A stretch of DNA of 64,000 nucleotides from Roseimicrobium gellanilyticum (GTDB lineage Bacteria; Verrucomicrobiota; Verrucomicrobiia; Verrucomicrobiales; Verrucomicrobiaceae): NCBI RefSeq assembly GCF_003315205.1, contig NZ_QNRR01000002.1, forward strand, positions 94,881 to 158,880, read 5' to 3'. Shown piece after piece: positions 1 to 8,002 of the stretch. A program made the translations under genes and the position numbers. The notes under the pieces were generated by a model. The model was not told where the DNA came from. It saw only the letters and a program-made list of their open reading frames with translations, and made no database searches. The first letter of the stretch is position 1. The number at the start of each line of letters is the position of its first letter.

Positions 1-1
1 A

Positions 2-196
2 GTAGTCCGCCGAGCCTCGGCGGCGGGTGGCGGTAGCTGGCCCATGAGCCCTCACCCCAACTGCAAGCGCGAGCAGCCGCGCCCAACAATGCAAAATGAG
101 AAGTGAAAAATGAAAAGTGCAAAATGGAAGGCAGCTCAGTCACTTTGCATTTTTCACCTTTCATTTCTCATTTTGCATTTCCCTCTGCACTGCCGC
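2..196. repeat. 195-bp direct repeat, copy 1
   Basis: Positions 2-196 match 870-1064 without a difference that I could find, with a constant offset of 868. The copy begins with the AGTAGTCCGCCGAG motif of the terminal-inverted-repeat family described elsewhere in this window. It contains an A/T-rich inverted repeat: the left arm at about 89-125 starts TGCAAAATGAGAAGTG, and the right arm at about 141-178 ends CTCATTTTGCA. The two copies flank one small gene (392-856). Short ORFs inside it, on both strands, are products of the repeat and not genes. Confidence 0.9.
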
Positions 197-391
197 CGGG
201 GCGCCACCGGCGAACCCACCGCGAGGCGGTAGCCCAACGTAGCTCGCGAGTCCCTTCGCGAAATCATACCATCCACTCGCCCGTCACAACAAATCCGGAA
301 TGCCGCCAGGAAAGTAGTCCGCCGAGCCTCAGCGGCGTGTGGCAGCTGTGTAAAGGCCTCTCCTCTTGCCATTCACCCTTTCCACGGAACA
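197..391. repeat. degenerate repeat island upstream of the first ORF
   Basis: This stretch holds a half copy of the CCAACGTAGCTCGCGAGTCCC repeat at about 233-265. A forward half copy of AAAGTAGTCCGCCGAGCC starts at about 311. No partner inverted copy lies between here and the ORF at 392. I see no convincing coding region. Confidence 0.6.
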
Positions 392-856
392 ATGGGATCA
401 CTCATGAACTCGAGGCGCCTCATGCTCCCCATCCTTGGGACAGCGCTTCTTTTGGGATGCCTCTATCTTGTCGGCTATCGGACACTGGGCGAGGAGGCTG
501 TTTCCTCCAAGTTAAGCAATGCAAAGCTCCGGATTTTCGGCCTCTCATTCTCTGCCTCGGCCAAGACTCGCTCCGATGTGGTAGCACTTTTCGAACCTGC
601 CAGCAGGCTCGAGTCTGCATGGCGCGGCAGTGATGAGGTCTCAGGAACTGTGGTTGGATTGGGAGGCGACCCCAGGTGGATTGACATCAAGACCGCTGAA
701 GGCAGAATCCACTCAATCCACAGCAGCATCTCCGGAGAGACTCTAAAGAGCCAGGGCGTTGAGATAGGCACAAAAGTCACCTGCTGGGTTTCCTATCGAC
801 CCTTCTATACCTTGGGGCCCATGGTGATGTGCACACACGCGGTGGTTAAGGAGTGA
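392..856 (+). CDS. small membrane-anchored hypothetical protein
   Basis: This is a 154-residue protein that I do not recognise. The N-terminus has a short basic stretch followed by a hydrophobic segment (about residues 11-29, LPILGTALLLGCLYLVGY), which suggests a membrane anchor or uncleaved signal. The remainder looks soluble, and an SGTVVGLGGDPRWIDIKT segment resembles a small beta-barrel. ATG 392 gives the longest form; ATG 404 (MNSRR) is an equally plausible start. The gene stands alone between two identical 195-bp direct repeats. An inverted-repeat element starts 11 bases after its stop. It could be a passenger or a lineage-specific gene; no function can be assigned. Confidence 0.5.
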   Translation: MGSLMNSRRLMLPILGTALLLGCLYLVGYRTLGEEAVSSKLSNAKLRIFGLSFSASAKTRSDVVALFEPASRLESAWRGSDEVSGTVVGLGGDPRWIDIKTAEGRIHSIHSSISGETLKSQGVEIGTKVTCWVSYRPFYTLGPMVMCTHAVVKE

Positions 857-866
857 CTCAGAAAAG

Positions 867-1084
867 AAGGTAGTCCGCCGAGCCTCGGCGGCGGGTGGCG
901 GTAGCTGGCCCATGAGCCCTCACCCCAACTGCAAGCGCGAGCAGCCGCGCCCAACAATGCAAAATGAGAAGTGAAAAATGAAAAGTGCAAAATGGAAGGC
1001 AGCTCAGTCACTTTGCATTTTTCACCTTTCATTTCTCATTTTGCATTTCCCTCTGCACTGCCGCGAGGCTCGGCGGACTACTTT
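867..1084. mobile_element. inverted-repeat-bounded (MITE-like) element, 218 bp
   Basis: The element starts AAGGTAGTCCGCCGAGCC and ends GGCTCGGCGGACTACTTT, so the ends are inverted copies of each other. It includes the second copy of the 195-bp direct repeat (870-1064) and its internal A/T-rich hairpin. It lies between a plus-strand gene ending at 856 and a minus-strand gene ending at 1099, about 10-15 bases beyond each stop codon. There is no coding capacity. Comparable elements lie at 1919-2112, 32986-33118, 47509-47687 and 62733-62893. Confidence 0.7.
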
Positions 1085-1098
1085 CCTGGCCACCGCTC

Positions 1099-1842
1099 CT
1101 ATTTCCTTCTGAAACTCCACCTGGTAACCATCTTGAATGGCATCGGCTTCACCTCACCATCGTCCCTCTTCTCCGAGACCCAGGTCAAAGTCCTGGAGCG
1201 CTCTGAACATTGGATCGCATAGGAGGCCTTTGCCCGGCCATCCTCCGAAGTGAATTCCAGATGCGCGATGGTCGCTGCTTCTGCCACGGTCTCCAGCAGG
1301 GTGCTGGCCTTCACGGATTCCACGTATCGCACCTGCACGGTACCCTCGGGGAACTGATGGAAAAAGTTATCCTGCGGCAGGTATCGCAGGTGCTGCTTCT
1401 GAGGAGTGAACTGGTACTCCGAGCCCGTCCCGAATTTGATGTTTCCCAGCCAGAAACTGTTCCCATACGACTTGGGGTCGGGAAGGGTGGTCATTTCATA
1501 GCTCGAAAGGAGACTTTCTCCAGCCGGGGTTTCCGTTTGGTAGAGCCGATAGAGCTTCCTGGACTTCGTATCCAGGAAGCTGGGTCCTGACATGGGATGA
1601 AACGTGAGCGTGCCTTCGGGCAAATCCCACTTCTCAATTCGGAAGCCTGAACCGATGACGCGAGAGGGTTCCCCAAATTTCTCAAGCATCATGGACCGCA
1701 CCTCCGCCCACTTCTTGCCATGAGTCGATGCCGCAAGCTCCTGGATTGCCTTCGGCGTCTCGGCAACATCAGGAGCCTGCGCGATGACCCGCGAGGAAGC
1801 GAAAGCCAGAAGAATCAGAGTCCAAGCGAGAAGGCTTTTCAT
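1099..1842 (-). CDS. secreted hypothetical protein
   Basis: This is a 247-residue protein of unknown function. I start it at the ATG at 1842 (MKSLLAW) because a clear Sec signal peptide follows, with hydrophobic core LLAWTLILLAFASS and a likely cut after VIAQA. The upstream in-frame extension has no signal-like features. The mature protein has no cysteine-rich or catalytic motif that I can recognise. It is probably periplasmic or exported. Its stop is followed by the element at 867-1084, and its start faces another repeat element, so it appears to be a single-gene unit. Confidence 0.6.
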   Translation of the reverse strand: MKSLLAWTLILLAFASSRVIAQAPDVAETPKAIQELAASTHGKKWAEVRSMMLEKFGEPSRVIGSGFRIEKWDLPEGTLTFHPMSGPSFLDTKSRKLYRLYQTETPAGESLLSSYEMTTLPDPKSYGNSFWLGNIKFGTGSEYQFTPQKQHLRYLPQDNFFHQFPEGTVQVRYVESVKASTLLETVAEAATIAHLEFTSEDGRAKASYAIQCSERSRTLTWVSEKRDDGEVKPMPFKMVTRWSFRRK

Positions 1843-1918
1843 GGGATTGAAACTCAGGTGAGCGGCGCCGTTGGACAATGGCGTTCTTTAACGTTCCCTG
1901 CGAGTCCCTTCGCGAGAG

Positions 1919-2112
1919 AAAGTAGTCCGCCGAGCCTCGGCGGTGGGTGGCAGTCGTGTTCGTATAAAAGCCTGTCCCACGCCCGCCATACACCTGCTGT
2001 GTTTGTGACGAGCACTTTGCTAGAAGGGCCTCGTGGGTGAAAAAGTGCTGTTAGAGGAGGTTGGGTATCACGGGGCGGGTTCACCCGCCGCCGAGGCTCG
2101 GCGGACTACTTT
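1919..2112. mobile_element. inverted-repeat-bounded (MITE-like) element, 194 bp
   Basis: The ends are AAAGTAGTCCGCCGAGCC and, inverted, GGCTCGGCGGACTACTTT. The right end overlaps the stop codon of the minus-strand ATP-grasp gene: the TAG at 2106-2108 is part of the terminal repeat. A half copy of the ACGTAGCTCGCGAGTCCC family abuts the left end at about 1890-1917. The interior has no ORF of note. Confidence 0.7.
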
Positions 2113-2909
2113 CTCGACACCCACCGCTCATCCTCGGCCGTCAGCCCATTCCCCCTCCTGACCGCCCTTCGCCCCGTCTCCAGCGCGGCACTTGGGTTGC
2201 ATCCATACAAGCCCGCACCCCAGCACGGATTTCCTTCAATCACGGCCCAGCCGTGCTCACGTGTGCAACCCACATCCAGCACAAAGGCCGGCGGGCAGGT
2301 CACTTCGGGATGTGTGAGAACCTCTTGCGCGAAGGCCATCGCTTCCGCCTCTTCATTTCCGTGGAAAGGCCATGAACCATCCGCTGCCTGCGCGAGGGCA
2401 TCATTCCTCCAGTAGGGACAGGCAGACAGCACCACGCCCTCCAGTACGAAACAGCGGAACTCATTCAGGAAGGTCACCGGCTCACTCACGAGCACCTGGA
2501 TGTCCTCCACCTGTTCCACCTTGGGGAGGTCTTCACCCTTCGCATACACCTTTGGCTCAAAGATTTTGCCGTCCGCGGGTTTCACGAACTGGTTCGTCAC
2601 CCGCGAGCGTGCTTCAGAAAGCCGCATGATGGACACCTCGCGATGCCGCAGCGACTTCGGAAGCTTTACCAACCAGTCAATCGGCGGCTCAAGCAGTACG
2701 AATCCAATCTGGTCCACCACCGCCTCCGCAAAGAGCGGTTCGGCATAGATGGCGATGTCTCCGGAGAACGTCTTCAGTTCATCCGGAACTCGCCAGTTCG
2801 CCAGCCGCTGTGTCAGCCAGCCTGCATCACGAGCGACGCGCCACATGGCCACGGAGTCATCCGTGACGCGGGGAGCGAGAATGAGGAGAGCGTTGGGAGA
2901 GATCGACAC
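2106..2909 (-). CDS. ATP-grasp domain protein (R2K/DUF4343-like)
   Basis: This is a 267-residue cytoplasmic protein. The C-terminal half carries ATP-grasp features: a TFLNEFRCFVLEG strand-turn at about residues 147-159 and FVLDVG followed by WAVIEGNPCWGAG near 213-235, which resemble the metal- and ATP-binding strands of the R2K (DUF4343) branch. Known ATP-grasp enzymes form amide bonds from a carboxylate through an acyl-phosphate; the substrate here is unknown. R2K members are often linked to peptide tagging or conflict systems, but nothing nearby supports that. It follows polA in the same direction, with a palindromic repeat (2913-2987) between them. Its last codons and TAG stop run into the end of a repeat element. 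Confidence 0.7.
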   Translation of the reverse strand: MSISPNALLILAPRVTDDSVAMWRVARDAGWLTQRLANWRVPDELKTFSGDIAIYAEPLFAEAVVDQIGFVLLEPPIDWLVKLPKSLRHREVSIMRLSEARSRVTNQFVKPADGKIFEPKVYAKGEDLPKVEQVEDIQVLVSEPVTFLNEFRCFVLEGVVLSACPYWRNDALAQAADGSWPFHGNEEAEAMAFAQEVLTHPEVTCPPAFVLDVGCTREHGWAVIEGNPCWGAGLYGCNPSAALETGRRAVRRGNGLTAEDERWVSRK

Positions 2910-2912
2910 AGG

Positions 2913-2987
2913 CCAACGTAGCTCGCGAGTCCCTTCGCGAGATTGTTGACGGAATAAACTCGCGAAGGGACTCGCGAACTACGTTGG
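2913..2987. repeat. palindromic intergenic repeat (ACGTAGCTCGCGAG family)
   Basis: The two arms of about 29 bp, CCAACGTAGCTCGCGAGTCC and its inverted counterpart ending CTACGTTGG, are separated by about 17 bases. The element sits directly between the polA stop and the start of the ATP-grasp gene. Related full copies are at 52961-53043 and 60821-60892. It could form a strong hairpin in either transcript. Confidence 0.85.
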
Positions 2988-5885
2988 TCAATGCGCCTCC
3001 AGCCAGTTCTTCCCCGTGCCGGTCTCCACCAGCACTGGCACGCGCAGCGGTAACGCATGCTGCATGCTCTCCACGATGATGGGTGTGACCTTTTCCACTT
3101 CGCTGTTGGGCACTTCGAAGAGCAATTCATCGTGCACCTGCAGCAGCATGCGGGTCTTGTAGCCGCCGTCGTGCAGGGCCTTGTCCACCTGGATCATGGC
3201 GAGCTTGATCATGTCTGCGGCGGTGCCTTGAATCGGCGTGTTCATGGCCACGCGTTCCGTGGCGTTGCGCACGGTGGCGTTGGAGGAATTGATGTCCCGC
3301 AGGAAACGCCGGCGTCCGGTCAGGGTGGCCACGAAGCCACGCTGGCGCGCATCCTGCACCTCGCGATCCAGGAACTCGCGCACGCCGGGATATTGCGTGA
3401 AGTAGCTGTCGATGATCTGCCCCGCCTCCGCCCGTGGAATGCCAAGACGCTGGCTCAGGCCGAAGGCGCTGATGCCATAGATGATGCCGAAGTTCACCAT
3501 CTTCGCCGTGCGGCGCATATCAGACGTGGTCTCTTCAAGAGGCACGTTATAGACCTTCGCGGCGGTGGCGGTGTGAATGTCCAGCTTGCGCTGGAAGGCC
3601 TCCGCCATGGCATCGTCACCACTGAGGGCGGCCATCACGCGCAGTTCGATCTGCGAATAGTCCGCGCTCAGCAGCACCCAGTCTTCCTTCTCCGGGACGA
3701 AAGCCTTGCGAATCTCGCGCCCGGCATCGCTGCGGATGGGGATGTTCTGCAGGTTCGGGTCCGTGGAAGCCATGCGGCCCGTCGCCGCCATGAGCTGGTG
3801 GAAGGTGGTGTGCACGCGTCCATCGATGGGATTCACCGTGGCAGGCAGGGCGTCCACATAAGTGTTCTTGAGCTTGGTCGATTCACGGTAGGAGAGAATC
3901 TCCTCGATGATGGGGTGCACGCCCAGCAGTGACTGCAGTGTCTGCTCATTCGTCTGGTACTGGCCGGTCGCGGTCTTCTTCGGCTTCTCGACGAGGCGCA
4001 ATTGATCAAAGAGCACTTCACCCAGCTTCTTGGGCGAGTTCAGATTGAAGGGGAATCCGGCGTGGCTGTGGATGCGTGCTTCCAGCTCACGAGCGCGATG
4101 CTCCAGAGTCTGGCCGATTTCCTCCAGCGTGGCCACATCCACCTTCACCCCCACGTGCTCCATGCGCACGAGTACGGGAAGCAAGGGTGCCTCGATGTCA
4201 TAGAAGACCTTGTGCTGCCCCTGCTTCTCCAGCTCGGGGCGCAGGATGTTCGCAAGTTGCAGGGTTACATCCGCATCTTCCGCCGCGTACTCAGCGAGCG
4301 GTTCCAGAGGCGCCTCCGCCATGCTCTTCTGCGGGGTCGGTCCCTTCTTCTCTCCGATGAGTGAAGTGATGGAGATGGGCGTGTATCCCAGATAACGCTC
4401 GCTCAAGTAGTCCATCCCATGCCGCTGGTCCGGTTCGATGAGGGAGTGGGCCAGCATCGTGTCAAAGAACGGGCCTGCCACTTCGATTTTGTGCGCCATG
4501 AGCACGCGCAGGTCGAATTTGAGATTGTGCCCAATCTTTTCCGCCGTGCTCTTCGTCAGCAGTGGCTTCAGCTCTGCCAGCACTGCGAGATGCTCTGTGG
4601 GGTCTTCGGGAATGTGGATGTAGCACGCTTCAAACGGCTCGATGGCAAAGGACATGCCGAGCATGCGCGCGGTGAGCGGGTCGAGTCCATCCGTCTCTGT
4701 GTCGAAGCAGAAGGCCTTCACCTGTGAGAGTCGCTTCAGCCAGCGCTCACGGTCTTCTCGAGTGGTCACCAGCTCGTACTTGTGAGGCACGGTGGTGATG
4801 GTTTGCAGATTGGGATTGGTGGGCTCGGAGAAGAGTTCCTGCTCATTCGCCTCCAGCTCCGTGGGGATGGTGGTGGGCGCTTCCGCAGTGGTTCCACCTC
4901 CGCCTCCACCGAAGAGGTCCCCTTGAGCATCGCCACCAGCAGCGGCCTTCTTGGAGGTTTTCTTTGCGGGCGCTGCCTGCGGCGCCACCGCGCCGCGTCC
5001 GGCCTTGAAGTCGTCGCCGAAGATGCGGCGACCGAGCGCATTGAACTCATACTCCACGAAGATGGCCTTCAGCGCATCGTCATCGAAGCTTTGCAGCGCC
5101 ATCTCATCAAGTCCCACCGGAGAGGGTGCATCACGCATGATCACGGCGAGCTGTCGCGAGAGACGCGCCATGGCTGCGCCTTCCTTGACCTTGTCCTTCA
5201 GCTTGCCTTCGATCTCATCCACGCGCTCCAGCATGGCGTCCACACCGCCGAACTGCTGGATGAGCTTCGCCGCTGTCTTCTCGCCCACGCCTTTGATGCC
5301 GGGGATGTTATCGCTCGCATCCCCCATGAGACCGAGGATGTCGATGACCTGTTCCGGTTTGGAGACGCCCCAGCGCTCGCATATTTCTGCGACGCCGAGA
5401 ATCTCCGTGTCACTGCCCTGGCGACCTGGCTTGTAGATTTTCGTACGCTCCGTCACGAGCTGGCCGAAGTCCTTGTCCGGCGTGACCATGTACGTTTCGA
5501 AATCACCGCGCTCCTCCGCCTGATGCGCGAGCGTGCCGATGAGGTCATCGGCCTCGTACCCATCCAGCTCCAGGATGGGGATGCGCATCGCCTTCAGCAG
5601 GCGCTTCGCTGCTGGGATGGCCACGGACAAGTCCTCCGGCATCTCCTCGCGCTGCGCCTTGTAATCGGCAAACATGGTGTGCCGAGGGGTGGGCGCGCTG
5701 GTATCGAAGGCCGCCGCGAAGTGCGTGGGCTTCTGATTCTCCCGGATGTCCAGCAGCACATTGGCGAAGCCGTAGAGCGCCGACGTATTGACCCCCTTGC
5801 TGTTGAAGATGGGTTTCTTGATCAGTGCAAAATGCGCACGGTACAGCAGCGCCATGCTGTCGAGGAGGAAGAGGCGGTTCGGCAT
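2988..5885 (-). CDS. polA: DNA polymerase I
   Basis: This is a 965-residue family-A polymerase for Okazaki-fragment processing and repair synthesis. The N-terminal 5'-3' exonuclease/FEN domain (about 1-290) opens MPNRLFLLDSMALLYRAHFA. The middle 3'-5' exonuclease looks active: DTETDG at D395/E397, NLKFD and YAAEDAD are all present. The polymerase domain carries motif A (DYSQIELR, D742), motif B (RRTAKMVNFGIIYG) and motif C (QVHDELLFEV, D919). I chose the ATG at 5885; the in-frame extension to 6131 is low-complexity and derives from the upstream repeat. A 50-80 residue Ala/Gly-rich linker separates the FEN and exonuclease domains. Length is normal for proofreading Pol I. Confidence 0.97.
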   Translation of the reverse strand: MPNRLFLLDSMALLYRAHFALIKKPIFNSKGVNTSALYGFANVLLDIRENQKPTHFAAAFDTSAPTPRHTMFADYKAQREEMPEDLSVAIPAAKRLLKAMRIPILELDGYEADDLIGTLAHQAEERGDFETYMVTPDKDFGQLVTERTKIYKPGRQGSDTEILGVAEICERWGVSKPEQVIDILGLMGDASDNIPGIKGVGEKTAAKLIQQFGGVDAMLERVDEIEGKLKDKVKEGAAMARLSRQLAVIMRDAPSPVGLDEMALQSFDDDALKAIFVEYEFNALGRRIFGDDFKAGRGAVAPQAAPAKKTSKKAAAGGDAQGDLFGGGGGGTTAEAPTTIPTELEANEQELFSEPTNPNLQTITTVPHKYELVTTREDRERWLKRLSQVKAFCFDTETDGLDPLTARMLGMSFAIEPFEACYIHIPEDPTEHLAVLAELKPLLTKSTAEKIGHNLKFDLRVLMAHKIEVAGPFFDTMLAHSLIEPDQRHGMDYLSERYLGYTPISITSLIGEKKGPTPQKSMAEAPLEPLAEYAAEDADVTLQLANILRPELEKQGQHKVFYDIEAPLLPVLVRMEHVGVKVDVATLEEIGQTLEHRARELEARIHSHAGFPFNLNSPKKLGEVLFDQLRLVEKPKKTATGQYQTNEQTLQSLLGVHPIIEEILSYRESTKLKNTYVDALPATVNPIDGRVHTTFHQLMAATGRMASTDPNLQNIPIRSDAGREIRKAFVPEKEDWVLLSADYSQIELRVMAALSGDDAMAEAFQRKLDIHTATAAKVYNVPLEETTSDMRRTAKMVNFGIIYGISAFGLSQRLGIPRAEAGQIIDSYFTQYPGVREFLDREVQDARQRGFVATLTGRRRFLRDINSSNATVRNATERVAMNTPIQGTAADMIKLAMIQVDKALHDGGYKTRMLLQVHDELLFEVPNSEVEKVTPIIVESMQHALPLRVPVLVETGTGKNWLEAH

Positions 5886-6026
5886 CGGTGCAGGATGGAG
5901 AGGCGGGACGGAAGGGCAACAGGCGAGTTCGGAATGCGGAGGCCGGAGTGCGGAGGGATGTTTTTGCGGGCGACGCTCGGATCGGAGCTCCCGGCTAGCG
6001 CGTTTTGAGTTGAACTTTGGCCGTGT

Positions 6027-6290
6027 TTTACGCCGAAGGCGTTGTACATCGTCCAGCCCAAGGTCAGCCTGCGAAGCAGGCGCCACCTTGGGTGGCAGGA
6101 GAGAAGACCTTGAACTCTGAAAGAATTCCACAAACAGGCATCAACGACAGTAAAAGGCCGCCTCCGCCCTGCAGCACTTCTGTGGAACGCTTCCAGCGTT
6201 CAGCATCTAGATGCCGTAACCCAAGGTGGCGCTTGCCGCTTCGCGGCGAAGCTTACCTTGGGCTGGACGATGTGCAACGCCTTCGGCGTA
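6027..6290. repeat. large imperfect inverted-repeat element, copy 1
   Basis: The left arm (about 6027-6095, TTTACGCCGAAGGCGTTGTA, then CCCAAGGT...CACCTTGGG) and the right arm (about 6219-6290, CCCAAGGTGG...CAACGCCTTCGGCGTA) are inverted copies. The interior contains GTGGAACGCTTCCAGCGTTC. A second copy of the same architecture is at 26309-26559. It lies between the divergent-side start of polA and the end of the GFA gene, and contains no gene. Confidence 0.8.
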
Positions 6291-6337
6291 CTCCTGAAAT
6301 CGGCTAAAGTTCCAATCAACATGCTCCAAGCCTTGTC

Positions 6338-6760
6338 CTACATCGGCGCATAGCCTTCATGCTTCGGCAGTGCCGGGTCCATGAGGTCCCACGGTTGGGC
6401 ATCCGCCGTGAAGATGTGGTACGCTGGCTTGAAAATCGAGGGGTCATCCAGGCTCGAAGCGACGACGCCGATGAAGGGGAATGTCGGATTGACCGCACCA
6501 AACAACCGCGAACCGCAATCCGGGCAGAAGCCGCGCGTGTGTTGGCCGCCGCCATCACTGGGGCGGTCATGATACTTCGGTGTGCCCTGGGTGATCTTGA
6601 AGCCTGTGATGGGGAACAGTGTTGCGGGCGAATAGGGGCCGCCGCTGGCGCGCTGGCACTCGCGACAATGGCAGCAGAACATTTCCATGGGGGCCTCAGT
6701 GCACTCGTAGCGGATGGCTCCACAGGCGCAGCCGCCGGTGATGGGGGTGGGTAGTGGCAT
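6338..6760 (-). CDS. GFA/CENP-V family zinc-binding protein
   Basis: This is a 140-residue protein of the GFA (glutathione-dependent formaldehyde-activating enzyme-like) family. The start at 6760 (MPLPTPITGG) places the family hallmark immediately after it: C11-x-C13, then FCCHCRECQ (C30, C32, C35), and later GFCPDCGSRLF. These are the cysteines that bind two zinc ions in known members. The upstream extension is Arg-rich and unlikely. Biochemical formaldehyde activity is documented for few members, so the substrate is open. It is cytoplasmic and stands alone, with about 290 bases of featureless sequence upstream. Confidence 0.85.
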   Translation of the reverse strand: MPLPTPITGGCACGAIRYECTEAPMEMFCCHCRECQRASGGPYSPATLFPITGFKITQGTPKYHDRPSDGGGQHTRGFCPDCGSRLFGAVNPTFPFIGVVASSLDDPSIFKPAYHIFTADAQPWDLMDPALPKHEGYAPM

Positions 6761-7050
6761 GGGATTTGCAGATGGGTTTGGATGAAGCAAGCGAGGTCGG
6801 GTCTCCTTTTGACACCTGCCTTGGGATCGCGCCTTCCAAGCGTGACGAACGCAGCGGATCACACAGGACATCGGAGTCTGGGATTCCGCAAAAAAGTCAG
6901 TATTCAGGCTTCCGTTGCCATGAGGTGGCGGTGCGGAGCTGCGGCACGAAATGGCTCGCCACGTGGCATTTCCATCCGCCTCTGCCCGCTATCTACGGAA
7001 GCGCAGGATCGCATCCCTACCGTCCATTTCTTTGAGGGACGCTCACATGA
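6761..7050. other. intergenic sequence without recognised features
   Basis: I see no conserved ORF, repeat family or RNA here. Short ORFs on the plus strand show no domain signature. Confidence 0.4.
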
Positions 7051-7771
7051 TTAAAAATCCCTCGAGAAACTCACCGTCGCTCCCGGGAGGGAGTCGCGGT
7101 AGAGCTGTTCCGGGTTTTCCAGAATCCACTTGGAGTCCTTTGACCTGATGCCGAGGGTCAGTTGCTTCAGGTTTGGCAGCGTCTTGAGAGTCTCCAGAAG
7201 TCGCACGCTGCACTTCCCATTGCTGATTTGGATCTCCTTCAACTTGGGAAGTCCTGCGAGCTTCGCGAAGACTTCGTCCGTCAGAAATGGGTGTCGATTT
7301 GAATTTTCTCAAGGTGCTCCATGCTGCCCAAAACGGTGAAGAGGGTGTCGATATCGCCTTGGGTCATGGTCCCCGATATGACGTCGCGAATAACAAACGT
7401 GCGGAGCTTGGGGAAGCGTTGCAATGCCGGGAAAAATCCTTGTGAAAGCTGTCCGAAGTGGTGATGAAGATGGCGTCCGTTTCCGAACGGGACAGGGCCA
7501 GCAAACGCTCACGCCACACGATGTTCTCGACATTCGTGCCGCCCCTATACTGTATCAGCGAAGCGACCGCTTTATTCGCCCATGCCGGTCCCGGGGAGGG
7601 AGGCTCTCCACCTGCGAATGCCACCTGCCATCGTTTTGCAAGCGCCCCTTGCAGCGCTGCCACGCGGTATATCCGGTACCCGAAGATCCCCAGCAGGGTC
7701 ACAATAGAAATCACGATCGCCGCGACGACGAGCCAGCGGCTTTTTTTGCGTGTTTTTGAACCTTCGTTCAT
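7051..7771 (-). pseudogene. leucine-rich-repeat membrane protein with two frameshifts
   Basis: Three overlapping minus-strand reading frames join into one plausible protein. The first part starts MNEGSKTRKKSRW at 7771 and has a transmembrane segment (WLVVAAIVISIVTLLGIFGY) followed by a soluble region to ITTSDSFHKD. The second frame continues FFPALQRFPKLRTFVIRDV and ends near 7290 with IQIDTHF. The third continues FLTDEVFAKLAGLPKLKEIQ and LKTLPNLKQLTL to the stop at 7051. The L-P-x-L-K-x-L pattern is leucine-rich-repeat-like. Each join is restored by adding one base, at T-runs near 7432-7436 and near 7290. Either the gene is decaying or the assembly has homopolymer deletions. Confidence 0.7.
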
Positions 7772-8002
7772 GGGAATCGATGTCACTCGTTGTGATATCT
7801 CACTACCTCTCAATTCAACGAATCTTTCTCTAGAAAATATCCGAATCATTCTCCTCGTTAGCCACCGCATGAAGCATGCGCCGCACCAGCGAGAAGAGCT
7901 GGGTAGGGCGATCGGGGAATCGAAGGCATGGGCGCAAACTTAAGCTTCCCTGGATGCTTTGTCCCGGCGAGGCCTCGGATGGTAGCAGGTCGCTGCGAGC
8001 GA

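Noticed and set aside
103-633. 176-codon plus-strand ORF at the window start
   Set aside because: It begins in the 195-bp repeat and overlaps the better-supported membrane protein gene in another frame.
4782-6008. 408-codon plus-strand ORF antisense to polA
   Set aside because: The composition (Arg/Leu/His-rich) is typical of an antisense shadow; polA motifs prove the other strand.
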